This document shows positions 1-6,899 of a DNA stretch of 64,000 nucleotides, piece after piece. Source of the stretch: Agromyces sp. LHK192 (GTDB lineage Bacteria; Actinomycetota; Actinomycetes; Actinomycetales; Microbacteriaceae); the NCBI RefSeq assembly GCF_004006235.1, contig NZ_CP034753.1:1426001-1490000 (forward strand), in the 5' to 3' direction. Both the position numbers and the translations under genes were made by a program. The stretch's first letter is position 1. Every line of letters starts with the position of its first letter. The notes under the pieces are model-generated. The model did no database searches. It had not been told where the DNA came from and saw nothing but the letters and a program-made list of their open reading frames with translations.

Positions 1-1365
1 GGCGGCCGGATCGGTGTCGGGGCGTTCGTCGGCGAGTCGCGGGCGCGCCGTCGCGGCGGGCAGCGGCTCGTGCTCCCACTGCCGGCGTTTGGTCGCCCAG
101 GCGATCATGAGCAGCAGCGCGAATCCGCTCTCGACGAGCAGCCGGCTCTCGGCGAGGCTCTGCCCGATGAGGGCGACCATGATCAGCATGGGCACGAGCG
201 AGGCGGCGCTGGAGGGCAGCGCGTGGCCCGAGGCATCCCTCGGCAGGTCGACCGAGAGGAACCACGACCGCCACAGGGCGCCGATCACGACGGACGCGAA
301 CGCGAGGAGTCCGATGACGCCGAGTTGCGCCCAGACGTCGAGCCACGCGTTGTGGGCCTGCAGGTAGACGACGCCGTTGCGTTCGGCCAGGGAGCCGAAC
401 GGCTCGGCCCAGGGCTGCCAGTAGCCCAGCCATCCCCAACCCGCCCAGGGCCGCTCGAGCGCGAGGCCGGTGACCGACGCCCAGATGTCGAAGCGGCCCG
501 TGAGGTCCTCGCTCTTGCCGAAGAGCTGGAGCAGGCTGCTCCACAGCGCGATCAGCAGGGCCGCGGATGCGACGAGCACGAGCCCGGCGGTGACGTAGAC
601 GGGCCTGCGGCGCTCGGGACCGACCCGACGCGTCCAGAGTGCGAATCCGAGGGCGACGAGCACGAGCACCGCGACCAGGGTCACCGTCGCCGAGCGCGTC
701 AGCACGAGCACCGCGCCGGCGACGACGAGCCATGCGATACCGCGGCCCCTGCGGATGCCTCCCGACGCGGTCAACGCGCCGAAGACGATGGCTCCGAGGA
801 GGGCGACCATGCCGAGGAGGTTCCGGCTCGCGACGATGCCCTCCACGGGCCCGCCCTCGAACAGCAGCGCGCGCGACCAGTAGAAGGCCATCGGGAGCTG
901 CTCGCCCGACGGGTCGAAGTCGGGGAAGTTCGGCAGCAGCGGTTCGCGGACGAACACGGCGACCCACAGCTCGAAGGCGATCGACAGCGCGAGCACCCAC
1001 TTGATCGCCGCGGCCAGTCGGCCGACGAGGACCTGCCATTCGAGGCAGATCGCGAGCGCGACCGCGACGAATGCGGTGGCCAGCGTGATCGCGATGCCGA
1101 GCAGGGTCGACGCGGGATACGCCGACCAGGCGACCGACGCCACGGCGATGCCGAGGAACGCGAGCGTCGACTTCGGCACCCGGCGCCACACCCATCGGGG
1201 GCGGGTGGCGACGATGAGCCACACGGCTCCGACGACCACGACGGCGACGACCGCGCCGAAGCCCCACCAGCCGAGGAGGTTGCGCCAGAACTGCCCGGCG
1301 AGGAGCGTGAACACCGCGAACGTCGCGTACCCGCCGGTGAGCGCGCGGCGACGATCGGGGGTCAT
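1..1365 (-). CDS. O-antigen ligase-like membrane protein (3' end outside window)
   Basis: An uninterrupted reading frame starts at the ATG at 1365 and runs off the left edge after 455 codons without a stop, so the C-terminus is missing. The protein is a polytopic membrane protein with about ten hydrophobic segments; it begins MTPDRRRALTGGY and carries a large extracytoplasmic loop in the second half with the pattern W-x-G-x-G-x2-Y followed by AHNAWLDVWAQLG. Such a loop with a conserved His is typical of the Wzy_C/O-antigen ligase (WaaL) superfamily, which joins or polymerises undecaprenyl-linked glycans on the outer face of the membrane. The substrate cannot be told. Several GT and sugar genes lie nearby but not in the same operon. 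Family call is fairly secure; exact role (polymerase or ligase) is open. Confidence 0.8.
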   Translation of the reverse strand, partial: MTPDRRRALTGGYATFAVFTLLAGQFWRNLLGWWGFGAVVAVVVVGAVWLIVATRPRWVWRRVPKSTLAFLGIAVASVAWSAYPASTLLGIAITLATAFVAVALAICLEWQVLVGRLAAAIKWVLALSIAFELWVAVFVREPLLPNFPDFDPSGEQLPMAFYWSRALLFEGGPVEGIVASRNLLGMVALLGAIVFGALTASGGIRRGRGIAWLVVAGAVLVLTRSATVTLVAVLVLVALGFALWTRRVGPERRRPVYVTAGLVLVASAALLIALWSSLLQLFGKSEDLTGRFDIWASVTGLALERPWAGWGWLGYWQPWAEPFGSLAERNGVVYLQAHNAWLDVWAQLGVIGLLAFASVVIGALWRSWFLSVDLPRDASGHALPSSAASLVPMLIMVALIGQSLAESRLLVESGFALLLMIAWATKRRQWEHEPLPAATARPRLADERPDTDPAA

Positions 1366-1429
1366 GCGTCCAAGGGTATCGCGGGCGCGATCCCGGTGTC
1401 CGGGCTCGGCGCACCGCCCGTGGAACGGG

Positions 1430-2608
1430 TCAGACGAACGCCGCCTCGCCGGTGATCGCGCGACCGACGATGAGGGTGTTCATCTCGCGCGTTCCCTCGT
1501 AGGAGTAGAGCGCCTCCGCATCGGCGAAGAACCGGGCGACGTCGTACTCGAGCACGATGCCGTTGCCGCCGCAGGCCTCTCGGGCCCACGCGACGGTCTC
1601 ACGCATGCGCGAGGTGGCATACGCCTTCGCGAGCGCCGAATGCTCGTCGCGGAGCTCGCCCGCGTCCTGCAGTTGCGACGCGCGCACGACCATGCCGAGC
1701 GACGCCGTGATGTTGCCGAGCGAGTTGACGAGGTGCTCCTGGATGAGCTGGTGCGCGGCGATCGGCTGACCGAACTGCACCCGCTGCTTCGAGTACGCGA
1801 CGGCCGCCTCGTACGCGCCGACGGCCGTGCCGACGGCGGCCCAGGCCACCTCGGCGCGCGTCGCGCGGAGCACGGCGGCGGTGTCGCGGAACGAGTTCGC
1901 GTTCTGGAGCCGCAGCGACTCGGGCACGCGGACGTCGGTCAGGGTGATGTCCGCGTTCTGCACCGGGCGGAGGCTGATCTTGCCCTCGATCTTCGTGGCC
2001 TCGTATCCCGGTGTCGAGGTCGGCACGATGAAGCCCTTGACCTGGCCGTCGGCCTCGTCCTTGGCCCAGATGATCGTGATGTCGGAGAACGTGGCGTTGC
2101 CGATCCAGCGCTTCGCGCCGTTCAGCACCCACTCGTCGCCCTCGCGCCGGGCGGTGGTGCGCAGCCCGCGCGCCGAGTCGGAGCCCGAGAAGGGCTCCGT
2201 GAGGCCGAACGCCCCGATGACCTCGCCGGACGCGAGCTTGGGGATCCACTCGTCGCGCTGCGCCTTCGAGCCGGCGATCGAGATGGACCCGGTCGCCAGC
2301 CCGTTCTGCACGCCGACGAACGTCCCGACGGATGCGTCGACGCGTGCCAGTTCGAGGGCGACGAATCCGCGGAACACCGACGAGTTCTCGAACGGCTTCA
2401 CCTCGTCCCACGCGTACGAGAGCACGCCGAGCTCCGCGAGCGGTCGCACGACCTGCATGGGGAATTCGGCGCGTTCCCAATATCCGCCGATGATCGGCTT
2501 GACGTCGGCCTCGAGCCAGGCGCGGATCCCGGCGAGCGCCTCGCGCTCCCGATCGGTCAGCAGGCCCTGGTACGAGTAGAAGTCGCTCGCGAGCGGCTCG
2601 AAGGTCAT
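1430..2608 (-). CDS. Acyl-CoA dehydrogenase, glutaryl-CoA dehydrogenase-like
   Basis: This 392-residue protein has full acyl-CoA dehydrogenase length and motifs: FGLTEPFSGSD (FAD/substrate segment, about residue 134), the W-x-x-G-A-K-R-W-I-G-N block, an ACGGNG segment near residue 347, and a C-terminal YEGTREMNTLIVGRAITG. The Glu in YEGT aligns with the catalytic base of glutaryl-CoA dehydrogenases, and the final GRAITG is also typical of that branch. It would be a soluble flavoenzyme that oxidises an acyl-CoA, probably glutaryl-CoA in lysine or tryptophan breakdown; the substrate is inferred. A GAGGAGC ribosome-binding site precedes the ATG, and a TAGGCT -10 lies at 2639-2644. It is divergent from manA and has no pathway partner here. 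Confidence 0.87.
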   Translation of the reverse strand: MTFEPLASDFYSYQGLLTDREREALAGIRAWLEADVKPIIGGYWERAEFPMQVVRPLAELGVLSYAWDEVKPFENSSVFRGFVALELARVDASVGTFVGVQNGLATGSISIAGSKAQRDEWIPKLASGEVIGAFGLTEPFSGSDSARGLRTTARREGDEWVLNGAKRWIGNATFSDITIIWAKDEADGQVKGFIVPTSTPGYEATKIEGKISLRPVQNADITLTDVRVPESLRLQNANSFRDTAAVLRATRAEVAWAAVGTAVGAYEAAVAYSKQRVQFGQPIAAHQLIQEHLVNSLGNITASLGMVVRASQLQDAGELRDEHSALAKAYATSRMRETVAWAREACGGNGIVLEYDVARFFADAEALYSYEGTREMNTLIVGRAITGEAAFV

Positions 2609-2713
2609 TGGTGCTCCTCAGCGTCGACGGATGCCACGAGCCTAGGTCGGCCGTTCGGGCGGTGCCGAAGCCGTTGTAGGTTGGGGCGAATACGCCGAAA
2701 GGACCTCCCTCGC

Positions 2714-3970
2714 ATGTTTGTCGCGATCCGCAACGACCCCCGGGACTACGCGTGGGGTTCCCACGACGCCATCGCCGGCTTCCTGGGCACCGAGCCGCCG
2801 GGCGGCCCGCAGGCCGAGCTCTGGCTCGGCGCCCACCCCGGATCGCCCTCGCGGATCGTCGACCCGTCGCAGACCGGGGGAGCCCCGGACCTCGCCGCGT
2901 GGATCGCTGCGGACCCGGAGCAGGCCCTGGGCGCCGGACTCGCGGCATCCGGTGCCCGCCTGCCGTTCCTCCTGAAGCTGCTCGCGGCGGGCGGCCCCCT
3001 GTCGCTCCAGGCGCACCCGACACCCGAGCAGGCCCGGGCGGGCTTCGCCCGTGAGGAGGCCGACGGGGTCGCGATCGACGCGTTCGACCGCAACTACAAG
3101 GACGAGTTCCACAAGCCCGAGCTCATCGTCGCGGTCAGCGACGAGTTCGACGCCCTGTCGGGGTTCCGACCGCTCGACGAGGTGCGAGGCATCCTTTCCG
3201 TGCTGCGCGCGGCGGATGCCGCCGACGAGCAGCCCGAGCCCGCGGCGCTCGACCTGCTCGAGTCGCACCTGGCCGGCGGGCCGGGCGACGACGGACTGGC
3301 GGACACCGTCGAGTGGCTGCTGCGCGACGGGCGCGGCGGTGACACGGGCGAGGCATCGTGGGTCGTCGAGCGCGTCGTCCGGCTCGCGGCGAGCGCGACC
3401 GCGGAGGCATCCGAGTTCCGGATGTCGTTCGGGACGGTCGGCGATCTCGCCGACGCCTATCCCGGGGATCCGGGCATCGTCATCTCGCTGCTGCTGAACC
3501 GAGTGCGGCTGTCGCGCGGCGAGGCGTTGTACCTGCGGGCCGGCAACATCCACGCGTACCTGCGAGGACTCGGGATCGAGCTCATGGCCGCGAGCGACAA
3601 CGTGCTGCGCGGCGGACTCACGCCGAAGCACATCGACGTCTCGGAGCTGGTCGACGTGCTCGACTTCACGCCGATCGCACCGCCGCGGCTCGAGCCCGAA
3701 CGCTCGGCTCCCGGCGTCGAGACGTTCCGCCCCGACGTGCCCGACTTCGTCCTGCACCGCATCGAACCCGGTGGGGGCAGCGCCGGAGTCGCGCTCGACG
3801 GTCCGGCGATCGTGCTCGTCGAGGGCGCGCCGATCGCGCTTCGCGGAGCGTCGGGCCAGGTCGAGGTGCCGCGGGGCGGCGCCGTGTACGTGACGCCCGA
3901 GGAGGGCGAGCTGTCGGCGACCGGGCCGGGCGTCGCCTGGATCGCGACGACAGGGCGCGCGGCCGGCTGA
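2714..3970 (+). CDS. manA: Mannose-6-phosphate isomerase, class I
   Basis: ManA interconverts fructose-6-phosphate and mannose-6-phosphate in the cytosol, the entry to GDP-mannose. The 418-residue product starts FVAIRNDPRDYAWGS (the family has Y-x-W-G near the N-terminus) and contains the type I signatures SLQAHP (zinc ligands Gln and His, about residue 97), a KPEL segment (about residue 135) and a YLRAGNIHAYLRGLGIELMAASDN block (about residues 274-298) with the zinc His and active-site Asn. The ATG at 2714 has AAAGGA upstream and a TAGGTT -10 at 2677-2682. manB lies 8 kb downstream on the same strand, so the mannose-activation route is split around the whiB2 block. Confidence 0.93.
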   Translation: MFVAIRNDPRDYAWGSHDAIAGFLGTEPPGGPQAELWLGAHPGSPSRIVDPSQTGGAPDLAAWIAADPEQALGAGLAASGARLPFLLKLLAAGGPLSLQAHPTPEQARAGFAREEADGVAIDAFDRNYKDEFHKPELIVAVSDEFDALSGFRPLDEVRGILSVLRAADAADEQPEPAALDLLESHLAGGPGDDGLADTVEWLLRDGRGGDTGEASWVVERVVRLAASATAEASEFRMSFGTVGDLADAYPGDPGIVISLLLNRVRLSRGEALYLRAGNIHAYLRGLGIELMAASDNVLRGGLTPKHIDVSELVDVLDFTPIAPPRLEPERSAPGVETFRPDVPDFVLHRIEPGGGSAGVALDGPAIVLVEGAPIALRGASGQVEVPRGGAVYVTPEEGELSATGPGVAWIATTGRAAG

Positions 3971-4016
3971 CCCGCGCCGGGTCGCGGCCCTTGCTGAGCG
4001 TGGTCCCGCGGGCCGG

Positions 4017-4973
4017 TCAGCTCGCGGCGCGCAGCCCGAACAGCCGGCGGTACGCCGTGGGCGTGGTCTGGAGCACCTTCAGGAAGTGGTGCCGCATGAC
4101 CGCGGCCTGGCCGAACCCGGTCTCGCGGGCGATCTCCTCGAGCGTGTAGTCGCTCTCCTCGAGCAGTTGCTGCGCCCGGAGCAGGCGCTGGCGGTTGAGC
4201 CAGGCGTTCGGCGTGGTGCCGGTCTCGGCGCGGAACCGGCGCGCGAACGTGCGCGGCGACATCAGGGCGTGGCGGGCGAGCCGGTCGACGGTCAGGTCCT
4301 CGTCGAGGTGCTCGAGCATCCACTCGGTGATCGCCGCGAACGAGTCGCTGCGGCATTCGACGACCGGCGTTTGGATGAACTGCGACTGGCCGCCGTCGCG
4401 CTGCGGCGGCACCACCATGCGACGGGCCACGATGTTCGTCGCCGACTGGCCCAGTTCGGTCCGCACGATGTGGAGGGCGGCGTCGATCCCCGCGGCGGTG
4501 CCGGCGCCGGTGACCACCCTGCCGTCCTGCACGAACAGCACGTCCGGGTCGACCTCGGTCGCCGGGTACATCTCGGCGAGGCGGTCGGTGTACATCCAGT
4601 GCGTGGTCGCGCGCCGGCCGTCGAGGATGCCCGCCTCGGCGAGGGTGAACGCTCCCGAGCAGACCGAGAGCACCCACGCGCCGCGATCGACCGCGTCGCG
4701 GATGACCTCGAGCACGCGCGGGTCGCTCGGTTCGTCGATCAGGGAGGCCGGAACGGCGACGAGGTCCGCGGTGAAGGCCGCATCCAGACCCTCGTCGACG
4801 ACGATGTCGAACCCGAGCTTCGTGGGTACGGGGCCCGGCTCCGCGGCGACGACGTGGAAGTCGAACGTGGGGCCGCCCTGTTCGCTGCGGTCGATGCCGA
4901 ACACCTCGCAGATCACGCCGAACTCGAACGGTGCCATCTGGGGCAGGGCGATGCAGGCGACGGTTCGGAGCAT
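4017..4973 (-). CDS. GlxA/FtrA-type transcriptional regulator (DJ-1/PfpI plus AraC HTH)
   Basis: The 318-residue product has an N-terminal DJ-1/PfpI class I amidotransferase-like domain (residues 1-170; the nucleophile-elbow region reads SVCSGAFTLAEAG) and a C-terminal AraC DNA-binding domain with two helix-turn-helix units, the second containing IARETGFGQAAVMRHHFLK. This is the FtrA/GlxA architecture; such proteins usually regulate nearby amine, formaldehyde or redox genes, but no target is evident. I chose the ATG at 4973 because AAAGGA sits 6 bases upstream; another in-frame ATG at 4997 lacks a site. An 8-bp inverted repeat flanks the -10 (5003-5027), suggesting autoregulation. It is divergent from a 50-residue membrane peptide gene. 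Confidence 0.85.
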   Translation of the reverse strand: MLRTVACIALPQMAPFEFGVICEVFGIDRSEQGGPTFDFHVVAAEPGPVPTKLGFDIVVDEGLDAAFTADLVAVPASLIDEPSDPRVLEVIRDAVDRGAWVLSVCSGAFTLAEAGILDGRRATTHWMYTDRLAEMYPATEVDPDVLFVQDGRVVTGAGTAAGIDAALHIVRTELGQSATNIVARRMVVPPQRDGGQSQFIQTPVVECRSDSFAAITEWMLEHLDEDLTVDRLARHALMSPRTFARRFRAETGTTPNAWLNRQRLLRAQQLLEESDYTLEEIARETGFGQAAVMRHHFLKVLQTTPTAYRRLFGLRAAS

Positions 4974-5002
4974 GGTGGATCCTTTCGTGGCGACCATCCG
5001 GT

Positions 5003-5027
5003 CGGAATCCAGTATGGCAGGATTCCG
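5003..5027 (-). promoter_or_regulatory. Inverted repeat around the -10 of the GlxA-like gene
   Basis: CGGAATCC at 5003-5010 is matched by GGATTCCG at 5020-5027, a perfect 8-bp dyad with a 9-base spacer. The minus-strand hexamer CATACT (5011-5016), a good -10 for the regulator gene, lies between the arms. The position fits an operator that blocks polymerase, most simply autorepression by the AraC-type protein. Binding protein is inferred. Confidence 0.6.
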
Positions 5028-5068
5028 TGGTTCGGTGTCTACTCTGCCACTGGTGGCTGCAAATCACC

Positions 5069-5081
5069 AAACGTAACGTTT
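5069..5081 (+). promoter_or_regulatory. Palindrome on the -10 of the small membrane peptide gene
   Basis: AAACGT-A-ACGTTT is a perfect dyad at 5069-5081. The hexamer TAACGT (5074-5079) inside it is a possible -10 placed 7 bases before the ATG at 5087, so the transcript could be leaderless and the palindrome would cover the promoter. The dyad is AT-rich for this genome. Confidence 0.5.
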
Positions 5082-5086
5082 CTGCC

Positions 5087-5239
5087 ATGACTGAGATCCT
5101 GATCCTCGCATTCGTCATCGCCGTCGTCGTCACCGCCGCGATCGCCACCGCCAAGCTCGTCGCCGCGGACGGCGCAGGCCTCCCCGAAGTGCTCGAACGA
5201 CTCCGCCGAGCCGAGCGCCGCGCACCGCGTCGCATCTGA
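5087..5239 (+). CDS. Small single-pass membrane protein (hypothetical, 50 aa)
   Basis: I do not recognise this gene. From the ATG at 5087 it encodes 50 residues: MTEI, then a hydrophobic helix (residues 5-24, ILILAFVIAVVVTAAIATA), then a short basic, amphipathic tail rich in Arg (LERLRRAERRAPRR). It would insert with the N-terminus outside or periplasm-facing and the Arg-rich tail in the cytoplasm. The start is supported by a -10-like TAACGT 7 bases upstream; there is no clear Shine-Dalgarno. Codon choice looks normal for the genome, with GC-rich third positions. It lies between a divergent GlxA-like regulator and galE. Whether it is translated is not certain. Confidence 0.5.
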   Translation: MTEILILAFVIAVVVTAAIATAKLVAADGAGLPEVLERLRRAERRAPRRI

Positions 5240-5307
5240 TCGTCGGCTGCCCGGCCGATCGGTACGATCGGTGGGGCGCCGGACGGACCGGCGCCGGAGA
5301 GGCGGGT

Positions 5308-6276
5308 ATGAGCTGGCTGGTCACCGGGGGTGCCGGGTACATCGGCGCCCACGTCGTACGGGCGTTCCAGGCGAAGGGCATCGACACGGTCGTGCTCGAC
5401 GACCTCTCGAGCGGCCGCCAGTCGTTCGTGCCGACGGGCACCCCGTTCGTGCAGGGCTCCATCCTCGACGGCCGCCTGCTCGTCGACACGTTCGAGCGCT
5501 TCCCGGTCTCCGGCGTCGTGCACCTGGCCGGCTTCAAGTACGCGGGCGTCTCCGTGCAGCGGCCCCTGCACACGTACCAGCAGAACGTCACCGGCACGTC
5601 GACGCTGCTCGCCGCGATGGAGGATGCCGGCGTCGCGCGCCTCGTGTTCAGCTCCAGTGCCGCCGTCTACGGCACGCCCGACGTCGACCTCGTGACCGAG
5701 GCGACGCCGAAGCGCCCCGAGTCGCCCTACGGCGAGTCCAAGCTCATCGGCGAATGGCTCATCGCCGACCAGGCGAAGGCCGCGGGGCTCGCGCACACTT
5801 CGCTGCGGTACTTCAACGTCGTCGGTTCCGGCACTGACGACGTGTACGACGTCAGCCCTCACAACCTCTTCCCGCTCGTGTTCGACGCGCTGCTCGACGG
5901 GCGCACCCCCCGGATCAACGGCGACGACTACGCGACGCCCGACGGCACCTGCGTGCGCGACTACATCCACGTCGCCGACCTGGCCGACGCGCACGTCGTC
6001 GCGGCGCAGCGTCTCGAGGCGGGGGAGCCGCTCGAGCCCGTCTACAACCTCGGCTCCGGCGACGGGGTGTCCGTCGGCGAGATCATGCAGGCGGTCGCGA
6101 AGGGCACCGGCATCGAGTTCTCGCCTGAGATCGCCCCGCGCCGCGCCGGCGATCCCGCGCGGATCGTCGCCTCCGGCGACCTCGCCGCGCGCGACCTCGA
6201 CTGGCGGATGCGCCACACGCTCGACGAGATGGTCGCGAGCGCCTGGGCGGCACGCCAGGCCGCGGCATCCCGCTGA
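5308..6276 (+). CDS. galE: UDP-glucose 4-epimerase
   Basis: GalE interconverts UDP-glucose and UDP-galactose with bound NAD and supplies galactose for envelope glycans. The 322-residue extended short-chain dehydrogenase begins with the Rossmann motif GGAGYIGAHV (residues 7-16), has FSSSAAVYG around residue 115 and the catalytic Y-x3-K in SPYGESKLIGEW, then RYFNVVGS and VRDYIHVADLADAH, all family hallmarks. The ATG is preceded by GGAGAGGCGGGT. A TACGAT -10 lies about 40 bases upstream. It stands alone between a small ORF and whiB2. Related 4-epimerases acting on N-acetylated sugars cannot be excluded. Confidence 0.9.
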   Translation: MSWLVTGGAGYIGAHVVRAFQAKGIDTVVLDDLSSGRQSFVPTGTPFVQGSILDGRLLVDTFERFPVSGVVHLAGFKYAGVSVQRPLHTYQQNVTGTSTLLAAMEDAGVARLVFSSSAAVYGTPDVDLVTEATPKRPESPYGESKLIGEWLIADQAKAAGLAHTSLRYFNVVGSGTDDVYDVSPHNLFPLVFDALLDGRTPRINGDDYATPDGTCVRDYIHVADLADAHVVAAQRLEAGEPLEPVYNLGSGDGVSVGEIMQAVAKGTGIEFSPEIAPRRAGDPARIVASGDLAARDLDWRMRHTLDEMVASAWAARQAAASR

Positions 6277-6384
6277 CGTCGCGGATCGTCGAGCCGACGC
6301 GGCCGGCACGATTCGATATCGCCTCCGGCGTGTCGTGAGCGGTCGGAACGCTCCAGTCCTGCTCGAAGGTTTATGGTTCGCGAC

Positions 6385-6414
6385 TTGACTCTCCGGAATT
6401 ACACCGGTGTAATT
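6385..6414 (+). promoter_or_regulatory. whiB2 promoter with palindromic operator over the -10
   Basis: TTGACT (6385-6390), a 17-base spacer and TGTAAT (6408-6413) make a near-consensus housekeeping promoter. A perfect 18-bp palindrome, AATTACACCGGTGTAATT (6397-6414), covers the second half of the spacer and the whole -10. The start codon of whiB2 follows 49 bases later. The geometry predicts repression by a dimeric protein. whiB-type genes are BldD targets in Streptomyces, but the half-site spacing here is not an exact BldD box, so the binder is unknown. Confidence 0.7.
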
Positions 6415-6462
6415 GTCGTGACACGCCCCTGTGGCTGTCGGTACAACTGGGTGGGAGACGAT

Positions 6463-6780
6463 ATGAGCAATCCTGAATATCGTTCTGGGGTACCTGAGGA
6501 TTGGTTCGTCGATCCGGTACGCCTCGGCGTTCCGAGCGTTCGGGGGAACGTCGACGAAGATCCGCTGGCCTGGCAGAGCGACGCACTGTGTGCACAGACC
6601 GATCCGGAAGCCTTCTTCCCCGAGAAGGGCGGCTCGACCCGCGACGCGAAGAAGATCTGCACCGGCTGCGAGGTCCGGTCGAGGTGCCTCGAGTACGCCC
6701 TCGCCAACGACGAACGGTTCGGCATCTGGGGCGGACTCTCCGAACGCGAGCGCCGCAAGCTCCGCAAGCGCGCCGTCTGA
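6463..6780 (+). CDS. whiB2: WhiB-family [4Fe-4S] transcription regulator, WhiB2/WhmD type
   Basis: The 105-residue product carries the WhiB domain with four cluster-binding Cys at 43, 66, 69 and 75 (LCAQTDPE...ICTGCEVRSRCLEY) and the G-V/I-W-G-G turn (FGIWGGLSERERR) followed by a basic DNA-binding tail. The EKGGSTRDAKK insert and DERFGIWGG match WhiB/WhmD, which controls septation and sporulation-type division with sigma factors. I start at the ATG at 6463 (GGGAG 7 bases upstream) rather than an ATG 90 bases earlier, which lies inside the promoter palindrome region and encodes an unrelated extension. Its neighbours (zincin-like, DUF3499, manB) repeat the Rv3257c-Rv3260c neighbourhood of M. 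tuberculosis. Confidence 0.92.
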   Translation: MSNPEYRSGVPEDWFVDPVRLGVPSVRGNVDEDPLAWQSDALCAQTDPEAFFPEKGGSTRDAKKICTGCEVRSRCLEYALANDERFGIWGGLSERERRKLRKRAV

Positions 6781-6821
6781 CCACGCACGGACCACCGGCG
6801 CGATCGCGCGCCGAACGCGAC

Positions 6822-6851
6822 GCGTGCCGCGGACCTCGGTTCGCGGCACGC
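6822..6851 (+). terminator. Hairpin after whiB2
   Basis: GCGTGCCGCG (6822-6831) pairs with CGCGGCACGC (6842-6851), a perfect 10-bp stem with a 10-base loop, 41 bases after the whiB2 stop. There is no U-tract, which is usual in this genome. Probable terminator or mRNA end-stabilising hairpin. Confidence 0.5.
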
Positions 6852-6899
6852 CCGCGCTGAAAGCCGGCACTCGGTCCAGAGCGACCTAGGCTGGCGCCG

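Noticed and set aside
1001..2700. Upstream extension of the manA frame to a 989-codon ORF
   Set aside because: It runs antisense through the acyl-CoA dehydrogenase gene with unlikely composition; high GC leaves stops rare. The true start at 2714 has a ribosome-binding site and family homology.
6397..6414. Exact BldD box at whiB2
   Set aside because: The published box is an odd-length 15-bp dyad; this one is even-length, and the central bases differ.
6396..6421. A possible second SigH promoter in front of whiB2 (GGAAT-N18-GTG)
   Set aside because: The -10 lacks the final T of GTT, and a better housekeeping promoter overlaps it.
6373..6462. A 30-residue N-terminal extension of WhiB2
   Set aside because: The ATG at 6373 precedes the promoter -35, so it cannot be on the mRNA from that promoter, and the family starts near the ATG at 6463.
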